Origin: Pseudomonas sp. PDM16 | GTDB taxonomy: Bacteria; Pseudomonadota; Gammaproteobacteria; Pseudomonadales; Pseudomonadaceae | Length of the DNA: 64,000 nt | NCBI RefSeq assembly: GCF_014851865.1 | Contig: NZ_JACVAM010000007.1 | Location: 62,001 to 126,000, forward strand | Reading direction: 5' to 3' | Shown: positions 25,969-33,364 of the stretch, piece by piece | How positions within the stretch are numbered: the first letter of the stretch is position 1 | How the letters are laid out: every line of letters begins with the position of its first letter | Position numbers and translations under genes: made by a program | The notes under the pieces: generated by a model | What the model was told of the DNA's origin: nothing | The model's database searches: none | What the model saw: the letters and a program-made list of their open reading frames with translations, nothing else

Positions 25969-27135
25969 TCAGGCGCTGGCTTGCAGCGCGGCGGTGGGGG
26001 CTTGGCTCTGTGCCGGTTTGGCGTGCACCAGCGGCAGGACTTCCTGGCCGATGCGCAGGGCTTCTTCGAGGTGCGGATTGCCGGCCAGGATGAAGGTCGA
26101 GAAACCGGCGTCGCGGTATTCGGCGAGGCGTTCGGCGATGTTCTCGTGGCTGCCGACCAGGCCCACGGTCGGTCCCGGCTTGGCCTTGCCGAAACCGGCC
26201 CAGAGGTTCGGGCCGAGGACCAGGTCTTCGAAGCGGTCGCTGTTCTGGTGGTAGGCGTTCTGCCGCGCCGCACCCACCGAGTCGGAGCCGGTGGCGAAGT
26301 GCTTGATGGCGGCGCTGGTGCGCGCGTCGATGCGTTCGTACTGGCGGCGCAGTTCGCTCCAGGCGGCCTCTTCGGTCTCGCGGGCGAACAGGTCGATGCG
26401 GATGCCGAAGCGCACACTGCGGCCCTGCTTGTCGGCCAGCTCGCGCACGCGTTCGAGGTGCGGCTTGAGCTTGTCGATCGGCTCGGCCCAGTTCAGGTAG
26501 ACGTCGGCATGCTTCGCCGCCACGTCCAGGGCGGCATCGGAGAAGCCGGAGAAGTACACGCCGGGCTTGCGCTCATGCTTCAGGCCGAGCGGCAGCGCGC
26601 CGTTCTCCAACTGGTAGATGTCGCCCTGGTAGCTGAACTGCTCGTTGCTCCACAGGCCATCGATGATGTCGAGGAATTCGCCGGTGCGCTGGTAGCGTTT
26701 GTCGTGCTCGAGGAAGTCGCCGTTGGCGCGCTGGCTGGCCGGGTTGCCGCCGGTGATGATGTTCCACTCCAGGCGGCCACGGCTGAGGTTCTGCAGGATC
26801 GCCGCCTGCTGCGCGGCGTAGGCCGGCAGGGTCCAGGTGGCCTGGAAGGCGATCAGGAACTTGATCCTGCGGGTCTCGCGGGCCAGGGCGGCGGCGGCAA
26901 TCCACGGCTCGGGGCCGGTCGGCAGCAGGGCTCCTTCGAAGCCGGCGAGTTCGGCGGCCTTGGCGACCTGAGCGACGTAGTCGATATAGGTGAAGCCATC
27001 CGGCTCGCCGTTGGGCAGGCGCCCCGGAGCGATATTGCCCGGGCGGTGCACGGCGGCGCCGCGGTTGTTCTTGTCGGTGGCCAGGTAGGGACCATCGCTA
27101 CCCAGCGGTAAACGCCAGAAAAATTCGGTGCTCAT
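25969..27135 (-). CDS. SsuD-type FMNH2-dependent alkanesulfonate monooxygenase homologue
   Basis: A 388-residue TIM-barrel enzyme of the bacterial luciferase-like (LLM) superfamily, closest by eye to SsuD: starts FFWRLPLGSDGPYLAT, then GFTYIDYVAQVAKAAELAGFEGALLPTG, the flavin-site segment GRLEWNIITGGNP and the C-terminal NPHLEEALRIGQEVLPL. SsuD-type enzymes use FMNH2 and O2 to cleave a C-S bond, releasing sulfite. Here the Cys seen near residue 54 in SsuD (RSCEDAW) is absent (GPEPW), so the substrate range probably differs. It is the first gene of the operon, 56 bases below a predicted sigma-54 transcript start. Confidence 0.85.
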   Translation of the reverse strand: MSTEFFWRLPLGSDGPYLATDKNNRGAAVHRPGNIAPGRLPNGEPDGFTYIDYVAQVAKAAELAGFEGALLPTGPEPWIAAAALARETRRIKFLIAFQATWTLPAYAAQQAAILQNLSRGRLEWNIITGGNPASQRANGDFLEHDKRYQRTGEFLDIIDGLWSNEQFSYQGDIYQLENGALPLGLKHERKPGVYFSGFSDAALDVAAKHADVYLNWAEPIDKLKPHLERVRELADKQGRSVRFGIRIDLFARETEEAAWSELRRQYERIDARTSAAIKHFATGSDSVGAARQNAYHQNSDRFEDLVLGPNLWAGFGKAKPGPTVGLVGSHENIAERLAEYRDAGFSTFILAGNPHLEEALRIGQEVLPLVHAKPAQSQAPTAALQASA

Positions 27136-27202
27136 GGCAGTGTTCCATTGGCTGCGTCGAGGAAGCCCGCCGCGTGCTGCGACCGGGGTTGCAATGACTT
27201 GA

Positions 27203-27217
27203 GCAAGGCCTGTGCCG
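27203..27217 (-). promoter_or_regulatory. Sigma-54 (-24/-12) promoter for the 27.1-20.2 kb operon
   Basis: Read on the minus strand: CGGCACAGGCCTTGC. This fits the sigma-54 consensus TGGCACG-N4-TTGC, with exactly ten bases between GG and GC. The predicted start near 27191 leaves a leader of about 56 bases to the monooxygenase ATG at 27135. Confidence 0.75.
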
Positions 27218-27280
27218 AAAGGCTGAAAGCCAGTAATTGCGGGGTCTTCAGCTGTTTTTTATGGAGCTTTAGTAAGGTGA

Positions 27281-27309
27281 TTGCTGATACAGCAACACCT
27301 GCTCAGCAA
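27281..27309. promoter_or_regulatory. Candidate enhancer (UAS) for a sigma-54 activator
   Basis: TTGCTG-ATA-CAGCAA is a perfect 15-bp inverted repeat (27281-27295), and a further CAGCAA follows at 27304-27309. It lies between two divergent sigma-54 promoters, about 65-95 bases from each. The same hexamers occur upstream of the third sigma-54 promoter at 35851-35888. Assigning it to the SfnR-like regulator at 35997 is inference. Confidence 0.55.
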
Positions 27310-27401
27310 TGGCTGCTTGGACTGCAGCAGATTCAGTCCAGAAGTGGCCGATGGTGTTTGGTGAATTTCACAACTTATTGAAATAAAAAGAGTTTTTCTT
27401 G

Positions 27402-27417
27402 TGGCACAAGTTCTGCT
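27402..27417 (+). promoter_or_regulatory. Sigma-54 (-24/-12) promoter for the class II aldolase gene
   Basis: TGGCACAAGTTCTGCT has TGGCAC at -24 and CTGC at -12, with exactly ten bases between the GG (27403-27404) and GC (27415-27416). The predicted start near 27428 leaves about 55 bases to the ATG at 27483. Confidence 0.75.
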
Positions 27418-27482
27418 GAAGAGGGTTCAGTGCCGCGCCGATGAGGCGTGGTCCCCATCATCCTTCTCCAGGAGCTTCAGCC

Positions 27483-28217
27483 ATGACTGCCAGCCTCACC
27501 GCCACACAACTCAGCCAGCTCAAACAGGCCAAACGGGATTTCGCCAAGGCCTTCCGCGTGCTCAAGGAAACCCGCACGTTGACCGCCACCAACACATACC
27601 AGGCCTATGTGCGAGTGCCAGATAGCGAGCTGGTGATCGCCCTGCATGCTCCGGGCCCTTGGGCCGATGACCAGGAGATCCGCGCCGTGGTCGCCAGCTA
27701 CAGCGGCGAGGTGGTACTGGACGAGACCGCCGATGGCAGCTCGCCGCTTAGCGGGCGCAAGGCGGGTGGCAACGGCCAGCGCTATGCCGGGGTGTTCCAG
27801 AAGCGTCCCGAGGTCAACGTGGTGATCCATGTGCACACGCCGTACCTCGGCGGTTGGGCCAGTGCCCACCGGGTGCTGCCGATCCGCTACGCCGCCTCGC
27901 AGCGTGTGACCCTGGCCCGCGAGCTGCCGATCTACATCGACCGTCGTCAGCCGGAACACGCCTTCATCGTCGAGAAGATCGAGGAGAACCCGCACACCCC
28001 GGCGATTCTCGAGGCCAATGGTGGCGCGACCTTCTGGGGTGAGAGCGTGTTGCAGGCGTCCAAGCTGATTCTGCTGATCGAAGAGGGCGCCTACTTCCAG
28101 GGCCTCGCCGAACTGTTCGGTGGCTCCAAGGAGTTCGGCCCCGGTGTGCTGGAGCAACAGTGGAAGATGACCGGCCTGTGGGCCCAGGGGCAGAAGCTGC
28201 TCGAAGCAGTGGCCTGA
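27483..28217 (+). CDS. Class II aldolase/adducin family protein
   Basis: A 244-residue protein of the class II aldolase/epimerase fold. The zinc-ligand pattern VIHVHTPYLGGWAS is at about 117-130, with a third His expected downstream. Typical members cleave or epimerise phosphosugars or act as dehydratases in methionine salvage. AGGAG precedes the ATG. It lies alone on the plus strand, driven by its own sigma-54 promoter back-to-back with that of the sulfur operon, so it is probably co-regulated with organosulfur use. Processing of a carbon skeleton left after desulfurisation is an inference only. Confidence 0.8.
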   Translation: MTASLTATQLSQLKQAKRDFAKAFRVLKETRTLTATNTYQAYVRVPDSELVIALHAPGPWADDQEIRAVVASYSGEVVLDETADGSSPLSGRKAGGNGQRYAGVFQKRPEVNVVIHVHTPYLGGWASAHRVLPIRYAASQRVTLARELPIYIDRRQPEHAFIVEKIEENPHTPAILEANGGATFWGESVLQASKLILLIEEGAYFQGLAELFGGSKEFGPGVLEQQWKMTGLWAQGQKLLEAVA

Positions 28218-28256
28218 TCGGAGATGGCAGGCCGCTGCGGCGGCCTGAGCAAGTGA

Positions 28257-28291
28257 CGAGCCCGAATGCGTTGCGCATTCGGGCTCGATCT
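28257..28291. terminator. Strong hairpin terminator after the aldolase gene
   Basis: A 14-bp perfect stem, CGAGCCCGAATGCG and its complement, with a TTG loop and then ATCTTTT. It lies between the convergent aldolase and nitroreductase genes, whose stops are at 28217 and 28294. Confidence 0.85.
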
Positions 28292-28293
28292 TT

Positions 28294-28893
28294 TCAGGAG
28301 GTAGCGAAGCTGAAGCGGCCCTCGGCCACCAGGCTCGCCAATGGCTGGCGCTGGGTCGGCTGTTCGCGCGCACGCAGGTCCTCGGGAAGCTCGGCGGCAT
28401 CGCCACGGCGGCCGATGGCGATGGCCAGCTCGACCTGGTAGCCGTCCGGTACGCCCAGCTCGCTACGCGCCCGCTCGCGGTCGAAGCCGCCGATGGCATG
28501 GCTGCTCCAGCCGCTGTGCTGGGCCTGCAGGGCCAGGCTGGCCCAGGCCGCGCCGCTATCCAGGGAATGGCTGAGTAGGAGGCTGTCCTCATCGGCGCCG
28601 GGGCGGCGATGGTGGGTGCGCGAGATCAGGATAACCAGCGCGGCAGCCTTGGCCGCCCAGCGCCGGTTGTACTCGCCGAGCAGGTCGAACAGGCTCGTCC
28701 AGCTGGGCGAGCCATTGAGTGCATAGACGAAACGCCAGGGTTGGGCGTTGTTGGCCGAGGGCGCCCAACGCGCGGCCTCGAAGAGGGCGAACAGCTCCTG
28801 CTCGGCGATCGCCTCGCCGGTGAAGGCGCGTGGAGACCAGCGTTCGAGGAACTGTGGATGAATGGCGTACTCGGTCTGGCGGGGTGTGCTCAT
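28294..28893 (-). CDS. Nitroreductase-family FMN protein
   Basis: A 199-residue flavoprotein of the nitroreductase fold: WSPRAFTGEAI at about 16-26, then AARWAPSANNAQPWRFVYA (about 37-55), and a C-terminal region with VPDGYQVELAIAIGRRG. The family reduces nitroaromatics, quinones or free flavin with NAD(P)H. As the last gene of the operon with two FMNH2-dependent monooxygenases, it is a plausible flavin reductase supplying FMNH2, the role SsuE plays in other bacteria; no SsuE-like gene is present in the locus. That role is inferred from context. Confidence 0.8.
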   Translation of the reverse strand: MSTPRQTEYAIHPQFLERWSPRAFTGEAIAEQELFALFEAARWAPSANNAQPWRFVYALNGSPSWTSLFDLLGEYNRRWAAKAAALVILISRTHHRRPGADEDSLLLSHSLDSGAAWASLALQAQHSGWSSHAIGGFDRERARSELGVPDGYQVELAIAIGRRGDAAELPEDLRAREQPTQRQPLASLVAEGRFSFATS

Positions 28894-28919
28894 GTCGCTG
28901 TCTCGTGCGGGTGAGTGAA

Positions 28920-29984
28920 TCAGAGGCCGGTCTGTCGCTGGCGCTCGCGCAGGGCCAGGGCGGCCTCCAGGGGGCGGTTGTCGACCCAGTCGTGCAGGTC
29001 GAAGTCACGTTCGAGGAAGCCATACAGCCAGAGCGCCTGCTTCTGCTCAGCGAACAGGGCCAGGCGCTCGGCGGAGAGGTCCGGATGCAGGCTGCGGTGG
29101 AAGTCGTTGCGATAGGCGGCGGCCACTCCTGCGGCGCTACCGGCGGTCTCTCCTTCGAGGACCGCGTGCACGGCGTCGGGGTTGTTGGCGGCCCAGTCGG
29201 CGGCGCGCAGGGTCTCGGCGAGGAAGCGCACCAGCAGGTCGAAGTGCTGGTCGATCAGGTTCTTGTGCACGGTGATCGGCCTTGGCGTGCCGTTGTTGGT
29301 GCGCAAGTGGGCAGAGGGCAGGGCATCCAGATCGATGCCGACCACGACGCCGGCGGCGCGCGCTGCGTCCACCGCGGCGGCGCCTTTGACATAAACCGCA
29401 TCGACCCTACCCGCGGCCAGCTGCTCGATGCCGGCCCACAGCTGGCGTGGCCCGTTCTGCCCGCGCTTGCCATGCCCGGATGGCACTTCCACCAGGGTGA
29501 CGTCATGCAGGCCGAGCCCGGCGCTGGCCAATACGCCGCGATAACCCTGTAGCGACATGCCGCGGGCGATGCTGGAGCCGCGGGCGTGGCTGGGCAGGGG
29601 ATGCTCGATCCACTGTGGCAGCGCCAGGCGCTTGCCGGCGAGATCGGCGGCGCTGCGAATGCCGGACTCGGGGCGCACCAGGATCACCTGCCACTCGTCG
29701 ATCCAGGTCAGGCCGATCAGGCGGGTTGGCGCGCCTTGGGCGCGAGCGGCGAAGGCGAGGATGTTGCCGCCCTCGCGAATCAGCTCTGGCAGCTGATGGT
29801 CGTAGTGGTGCTGGCCGAGGCCGGGGTTGTCCTGCAGGGTCTCGACGGCGATACCGTCGTCGGCGAAGGCCTGCTGCAGCCAGCCGAGCCGGTAGGCCAG
29901 GCCGGTGGCAGTCGGCACCGGGCAGCGGGTGAACCAGAGCTTGTCGAGACCGGTTTTGCTGGGGAGAGGCGAGGGATTGGGCAT
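28920..29984 (-). CDS. DszB-like sulfinate desulfinase homologue (third paralogue)
   Basis: A 354-residue, signal-peptide-less protein related to the two at 23772-25951 but more diverged. The DszB catalytic triad has equivalents Cys21 (LWFTRCPVP), His60 (QHHYD) and Arg70 (LIREGGNIL), again with ten residues between His and Arg. A further shared element is NNGTPR near residue 230. It lies downstream of two SsuD-type monooxygenase genes and upstream of the nitroreductase gene, the order expected for a sulfone-to-sulfinate-to-sulfite sequence. As for its paralogues, an ABC-binding-protein role without export is the main alternative. Confidence 0.7.
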   Translation of the reverse strand: MPNPSPLPSKTGLDKLWFTRCPVPTATGLAYRLGWLQQAFADDGIAVETLQDNPGLGQHHYDHQLPELIREGGNILAFAARAQGAPTRLIGLTWIDEWQVILVRPESGIRSAADLAGKRLALPQWIEHPLPSHARGSSIARGMSLQGYRGVLASAGLGLHDVTLVEVPSGHGKRGQNGPRQLWAGIEQLAAGRVDAVYVKGAAAVDAARAAGVVVGIDLDALPSAHLRTNNGTPRPITVHKNLIDQHFDLLVRFLAETLRAADWAANNPDAVHAVLEGETAGSAAGVAAAYRNDFHRSLHPDLSAERLALFAEQKQALWLYGFLERDFDLHDWVDNRPLEAALALRERQRQTGL

Positions 29985-30036
29985 GGCGGCTCCTAGAACT
30001 GGGCGGCGCGCCGGGGCCCGGCGGCCACGATGAAAA

Positions 30037-31167
30037 CTAGCGGTGGCCGCGCAACAGCGGCAGGACTTCTTCGCCGACCCGGTAGGCTTCCTCCAGGTGC
30101 GGTGTGCTGGCCAGGATGAAGGCGTCGGCACCGAGCTGGACCAGTTCGTCCAGGCGTTCTGCCACCTGCTGGTAGCTGCCGACAATGCCGTTGGTCTGCC
30201 CGCCGCGCAGCAGGTTGAAGCCGGACCAGACGTTCGGCTCGAGGATCAGGTCGTCGAAGCGGCTGACGGTCTCTGGGCGGTTGCCGGCCTGCCGGTTGGC
30301 CCCCACCGAATCGCCACCGGGGCGCTGCGCGGCGCGCGCCAGTTCCGCGGGCGACAGCCGCTCGAAGCCTTTGCGTACCTCGCGCCAGGCCTCTTCCTCG
30401 GTGGCGCGGGCGATGATGTCGACGCGTACCGCACACTTGATCTTGCGCCCCAGGGCCTCGGTGCGCTCGCGTACGCGGGCAAACTTTTCGCGCAGCTGGG
30501 CGAAGGGTTCGAGCCAGGTCAGGTAGTACTCGGCGTGTTTCGATGCAGTAGCGAGTGCCGCATCCGAAGAGCCGGAGAAGTAGATCTCTGGAAATTCCTG
30601 CTGGGCCAGCGGTAGCGCCAGGCCACCATCCTCGACCTGGTAGTAGCGGCCTTGGTAGCTGAACGGGCCGCCGTTCCACACCCCGCGCAGCACGTCGAGG
30701 AACTCGCTAGTGCGGTCATAACGGGCATCGTGGCCGGCGCTGTCGCCCCACCACAGTTGCGCTGGGCCGCCGCCACCGGTGATCACGTTGAACAGCGCGC
30801 GGCCGCCGGTGGCGCGTTGCAGGCTGGCGGTCATGCGCGCGGCGGTCAGCGGGTTCAGGAAGCCCGGCTGGAAGGCGATCATGAAGCGGAAGGTGCGCGT
30901 CTCGCGGGCCAGGAAGGCGGAGATGGCCCAGGGCTCGTCGGTCATCGGGAAGGACGGGATCAGCCCGCCCTGGAAGCCGGATATCTCGGCGGCGCGGGCG
31001 ATCTCGGCGAGATAGTCGATATAGGTGAAACCGTCGTCACGGGTGCTCAGCCCGCTACTGCTGGGGCTGCCGTTGCCGAAGAACCAGTCGCCGCGAAACG
31101 GCTCGCGGTTGCGGTGGGTGCTGGGCTCGCCATGGGTGGGCAGGCGCCAGAAGACATCGATGGCCAT
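30037..31167 (-). CDS. SsuD-type FMNH2-dependent monooxygenase homologue
   Basis: A 376-residue LLM-superfamily enzyme: starts MAIDVFWRLPTHGEPS, with GFTYIDYLAEIARAAEISGF, the flavin-site segment GRALFNVITGGGGPAQ, then YFSGSSDAAL and the C-terminal PHLEEAYRVGEEVLPLL. Of the three monooxygenases here it looks closest to SsuD itself. It should use FMNH2 and O2 for C-S cleavage or sulfone oxidation. A gap of about 14 bases follows the next monooxygenase gene upstream in the operon. Confidence 0.85.
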   Translation of the reverse strand: MAIDVFWRLPTHGEPSTHRNREPFRGDWFFGNGSPSSSGLSTRDDGFTYIDYLAEIARAAEISGFQGGLIPSFPMTDEPWAISAFLARETRTFRFMIAFQPGFLNPLTAARMTASLQRATGGRALFNVITGGGGPAQLWWGDSAGHDARYDRTSEFLDVLRGVWNGGPFSYQGRYYQVEDGGLALPLAQQEFPEIYFSGSSDAALATASKHAEYYLTWLEPFAQLREKFARVRERTEALGRKIKCAVRVDIIARATEEEAWREVRKGFERLSPAELARAAQRPGGDSVGANRQAGNRPETVSRFDDLILEPNVWSGFNLLRGGQTNGIVGSYQQVAERLDELVQLGADAFILASTPHLEEAYRVGEEVLPLLRGHR

Positions 31168-31181
31168 GCTGTGGGTTCTCG

Positions 31182-32225
31182 TCAGGCGGTATGGGCGGTG
31201 GCGCCGGCAAGGCGGGCGCGCAGGGCGGGCAGGACGTTCTCGCCGACCCGGTAGGCTTCCTCCAGGTGCGGCGCGGCGCCAATCAGGAAGCTGCCGATGC
31301 CGGCTACGGCGTATTCGGCTAGCCACTCGACGACCTCGGCGTAGCTGCCGACCAGGGTCGCGACGCTGCCGCCACCTGGCTGCCAGAGGCCGCTGCCACT
31401 AGGTGCAGGCAGGCCTGCCTGGGTGGCCAGGCGTTGGGCATCGGCCAGGGCTTCCGCGGCATCCTCACGGGCCAGCAGGTCGAGACGCAGGCCGGCCTGC
31501 GGGGCGCGGCCATGGGCGCGGGCGATGCGATTCAGTTCGTCGAGCAGCGGCGCCAGTTCGCTGGGCGACCGCGCGGAAAACACATGGACGTCGGCCTGGC
31601 GGGCGGACAGTTGCAGCGCCTCGGCAGCGTCGCCGGCGAGGTAGATGGGCGGCACTCGCTGGCCTGAAAGCGGACCCTGGAAACCACCATCGAGCACCTC
31701 GAAGAAGCGGCCCTTGAAGCTGAACGGGGCCTGGGTGATGACCCCGCGCGCGACGCTGATGAATTCCTCGATGCGTGGTAGCAGGTCGGCGTTCGCGACG
31801 AAGTCGCCCTGGCGTCTGCGTGCGGCGGCATTGGCCGGGGTGCTGATCTGCCAGGCGAAGCGCCCGCCGCTGAAGCGCTGGTAGCTGACCGCGTTCTTCG
31901 CCGCATACACCGCCGAGCCGCGCGCCGCGTCGAACTCGGTGAGCAGGCGCAGATGGCGAGTGCTGCGTGCGACGTAGCCAGCGATGATCCAAGGCTCGTC
32001 GCCGTCCGGATGGTTACCGATGCGGATGCCATCGAAGCCGCTGAGGTCGGCGGCACGGGCGATCTGCTGCAGGTAGTCGAGGTAGTTGAAACGCTCGCCG
32101 CGTGGGTCGCTGATACCAGGGCCGAAAGCGGCCTGGCCATCGCGCTCGCCACGCAGGTAGGGGCTGGCATCGGCGTAGCGTGAGTCGCGCCAGTTGGGTA
32201 GCTCCCAGATGAATTCGAGGCTCAT
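31182..32225 (-). CDS. SsuD-like LLM-class flavin monooxygenase (divergent)
   Basis: A 347-residue LLM-superfamily protein: starts MSLEFIWELPNWRDSRYAD, with FNYLDYLQQIARAADLSGFDGI, GRFAWQISTPANAA at the flavin site and a terminal PHLEEAYRVGENVLPALRARL. It is shorter than SsuD and lacks the TGG of the ITGG motif (ISTPAN instead), so it may favour a different substrate. It sits between the periplasmic binding-protein gene and the SsuD-like gene in the same operon. Confidence 0.8.
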   Translation of the reverse strand: MSLEFIWELPNWRDSRYADASPYLRGERDGQAAFGPGISDPRGERFNYLDYLQQIARAADLSGFDGIRIGNHPDGDEPWIIAGYVARSTRHLRLLTEFDAARGSAVYAAKNAVSYQRFSGGRFAWQISTPANAAARRRQGDFVANADLLPRIEEFISVARGVITQAPFSFKGRFFEVLDGGFQGPLSGQRVPPIYLAGDAAEALQLSARQADVHVFSARSPSELAPLLDELNRIARAHGRAPQAGLRLDLLAREDAAEALADAQRLATQAGLPAPSGSGLWQPGGGSVATLVGSYAEVVEWLAEYAVAGIGSFLIGAAPHLEEAYRVGENVLPALRARLAGATAHTA

Positions 32226-32235
32226 GGGGCTCTCC

Positions 32236-33315
32236 CTAAGGGTGGCTGGCCAGGTCGGCCTGGTCTTCCTGCCAGTAGTTCTCCAGCTGCAGTTCCTTCA
32301 GCCCTTGGGCGACGAACTTGGGTTCGAGCAGCGCGTTGACGTCGACCTCGCCGCGAATCAGCTTGGCCTTCTGGCTGTAGGCGATGCCGTCGGCGTAGTG
32401 CTGGCGCAGAGCCTGGTCATACAGCGGGGTGAACTGGCTGACCCAGGACTCGCCCTCGACTTCGCGCTGCAACACGCTGAGTGGCTGACCGGACTGCGAC
32501 AGGTAGCCCTGATAGGTCGCGCGGTTGGCATCCTGGGCGGTCCAGTGAGCGGCCTTCAGGTAGGCGGTGACCACCAGTTGGGTCAGTTCCGGTTGCTGGG
32601 CCACGAAGTCGCTGGCGCCCCAGAGTTCGGCGCGCATCTTCCAATCGCGTGGCGCCTGTTTGCTGGACCAGACGATCTTGCCGACCTGCTTGTCTTCGAG
32701 CAGGAAGGCGTCGCTGAGGGTGAAGAACGCATCCACCCGCCCGGCGCTCAGCGCGGCGCCGCCGGCCTGAGGATTGAGGTTGAAGATGCGGAAATCGGAG
32801 AAGCTGAGGCCATTGGCCTCCAGCAGCTTGGCGAACGACAGCTCCCATGGGCGGCCGCGGTGCAGGGCGATGCGCTTGCCCTTCAGATCCTTGATCGAGG
32901 TGACGCTGGAGCCGCTGGGTACCACCAGGTAGACATTGTTGCCACTGCCGCCGGGGGCGATCAGCTTGGTGGAGACGCCGGAGGCATTGGCGATGATCGA
33001 CGGCAGGTCGCCGTAGAAGGCGAAGTCGATGCGCTTGTTGGCGAACTCCTCGTTGACGAAGGTGCCCACCGAGGCGGTGGCGGCCGGAACCCATTCCAGC
33101 TTGATGTTGCGCTTGGCCAGTTCCTGTTGCAGCCACTGGTCGCGATCCATCACGTAGGCCGGGCCGTTGAAGGTGATCTTGCCGGCATTGGCGTAGGCCA
33201 CGGTGGCGATGCGCACGCTCTGCGGCGCTTCCGCCGCGATGGCCTGGCTGGCCAGCACGACGGCTGGCAGCAGGGTCAGGCGACGCAGCAGGCGGGTAAG
33301 GGTGAATGCTTGCAT
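32236..33315 (-). CDS. Periplasmic aliphatic-sulfonate-type ABC binding protein
   Basis: A 359-residue binding protein with a clear signal peptide (LLRRLTLLPAVVLASQAIAA; cleavage after about residue 28). The mature part matches the SsuA/TauA group: VGTFVNEEFANKRIDFAFYGDLPSI, then NNVYLVVPSGSSVTSIKDLKGKRIA and GRVDAFFTLSDAFL. It is the only exported binding protein in the locus and lies in the operon without permeases, so it probably serves the ABC transporter encoded at 20236-22572. Confidence 0.87.
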   Translation of the reverse strand: MQAFTLTRLLRRLTLLPAVVLASQAIAAEAPQSVRIATVAYANAGKITFNGPAYVMDRDQWLQQELAKRNIKLEWVPAATASVGTFVNEEFANKRIDFAFYGDLPSIIANASGVSTKLIAPGGSGNNVYLVVPSGSSVTSIKDLKGKRIALHRGRPWELSFAKLLEANGLSFSDFRIFNLNPQAGGAALSAGRVDAFFTLSDAFLLEDKQVGKIVWSSKQAPRDWKMRAELWGASDFVAQQPELTQLVVTAYLKAAHWTAQDANRATYQGYLSQSGQPLSVLQREVEGESWVSQFTPLYDQALRQHYADGIAYSQKAKLIRGEVDVNALLEPKFVAQGLKELQLENYWQEDQADLASHP

Positions 33316-33333
33316 GGCGATGTCCTCGCGGGA

Positions 33334-33356
33334 GCCCGCGGCGCGAAGCCGCGGGC
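33334..33356. repeat. Intercistronic 9-bp hairpin
   Basis: GCCCGCGGC and its complement around a 5-base loop in the 49-bp gap between the TonB-receptor gene and the binding-protein gene. No T-run follows on either strand, so it may tune relative expression through RNA stability. Confidence 0.5.
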
Positions 33357-33364
33357 GGGGTGGG

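Noticed and set aside
24851..26254. 467-codon plus-strand frame opposite the DszB-like genes
   Set aside because: Antisense shadow spanning two real genes and the hairpin between them.
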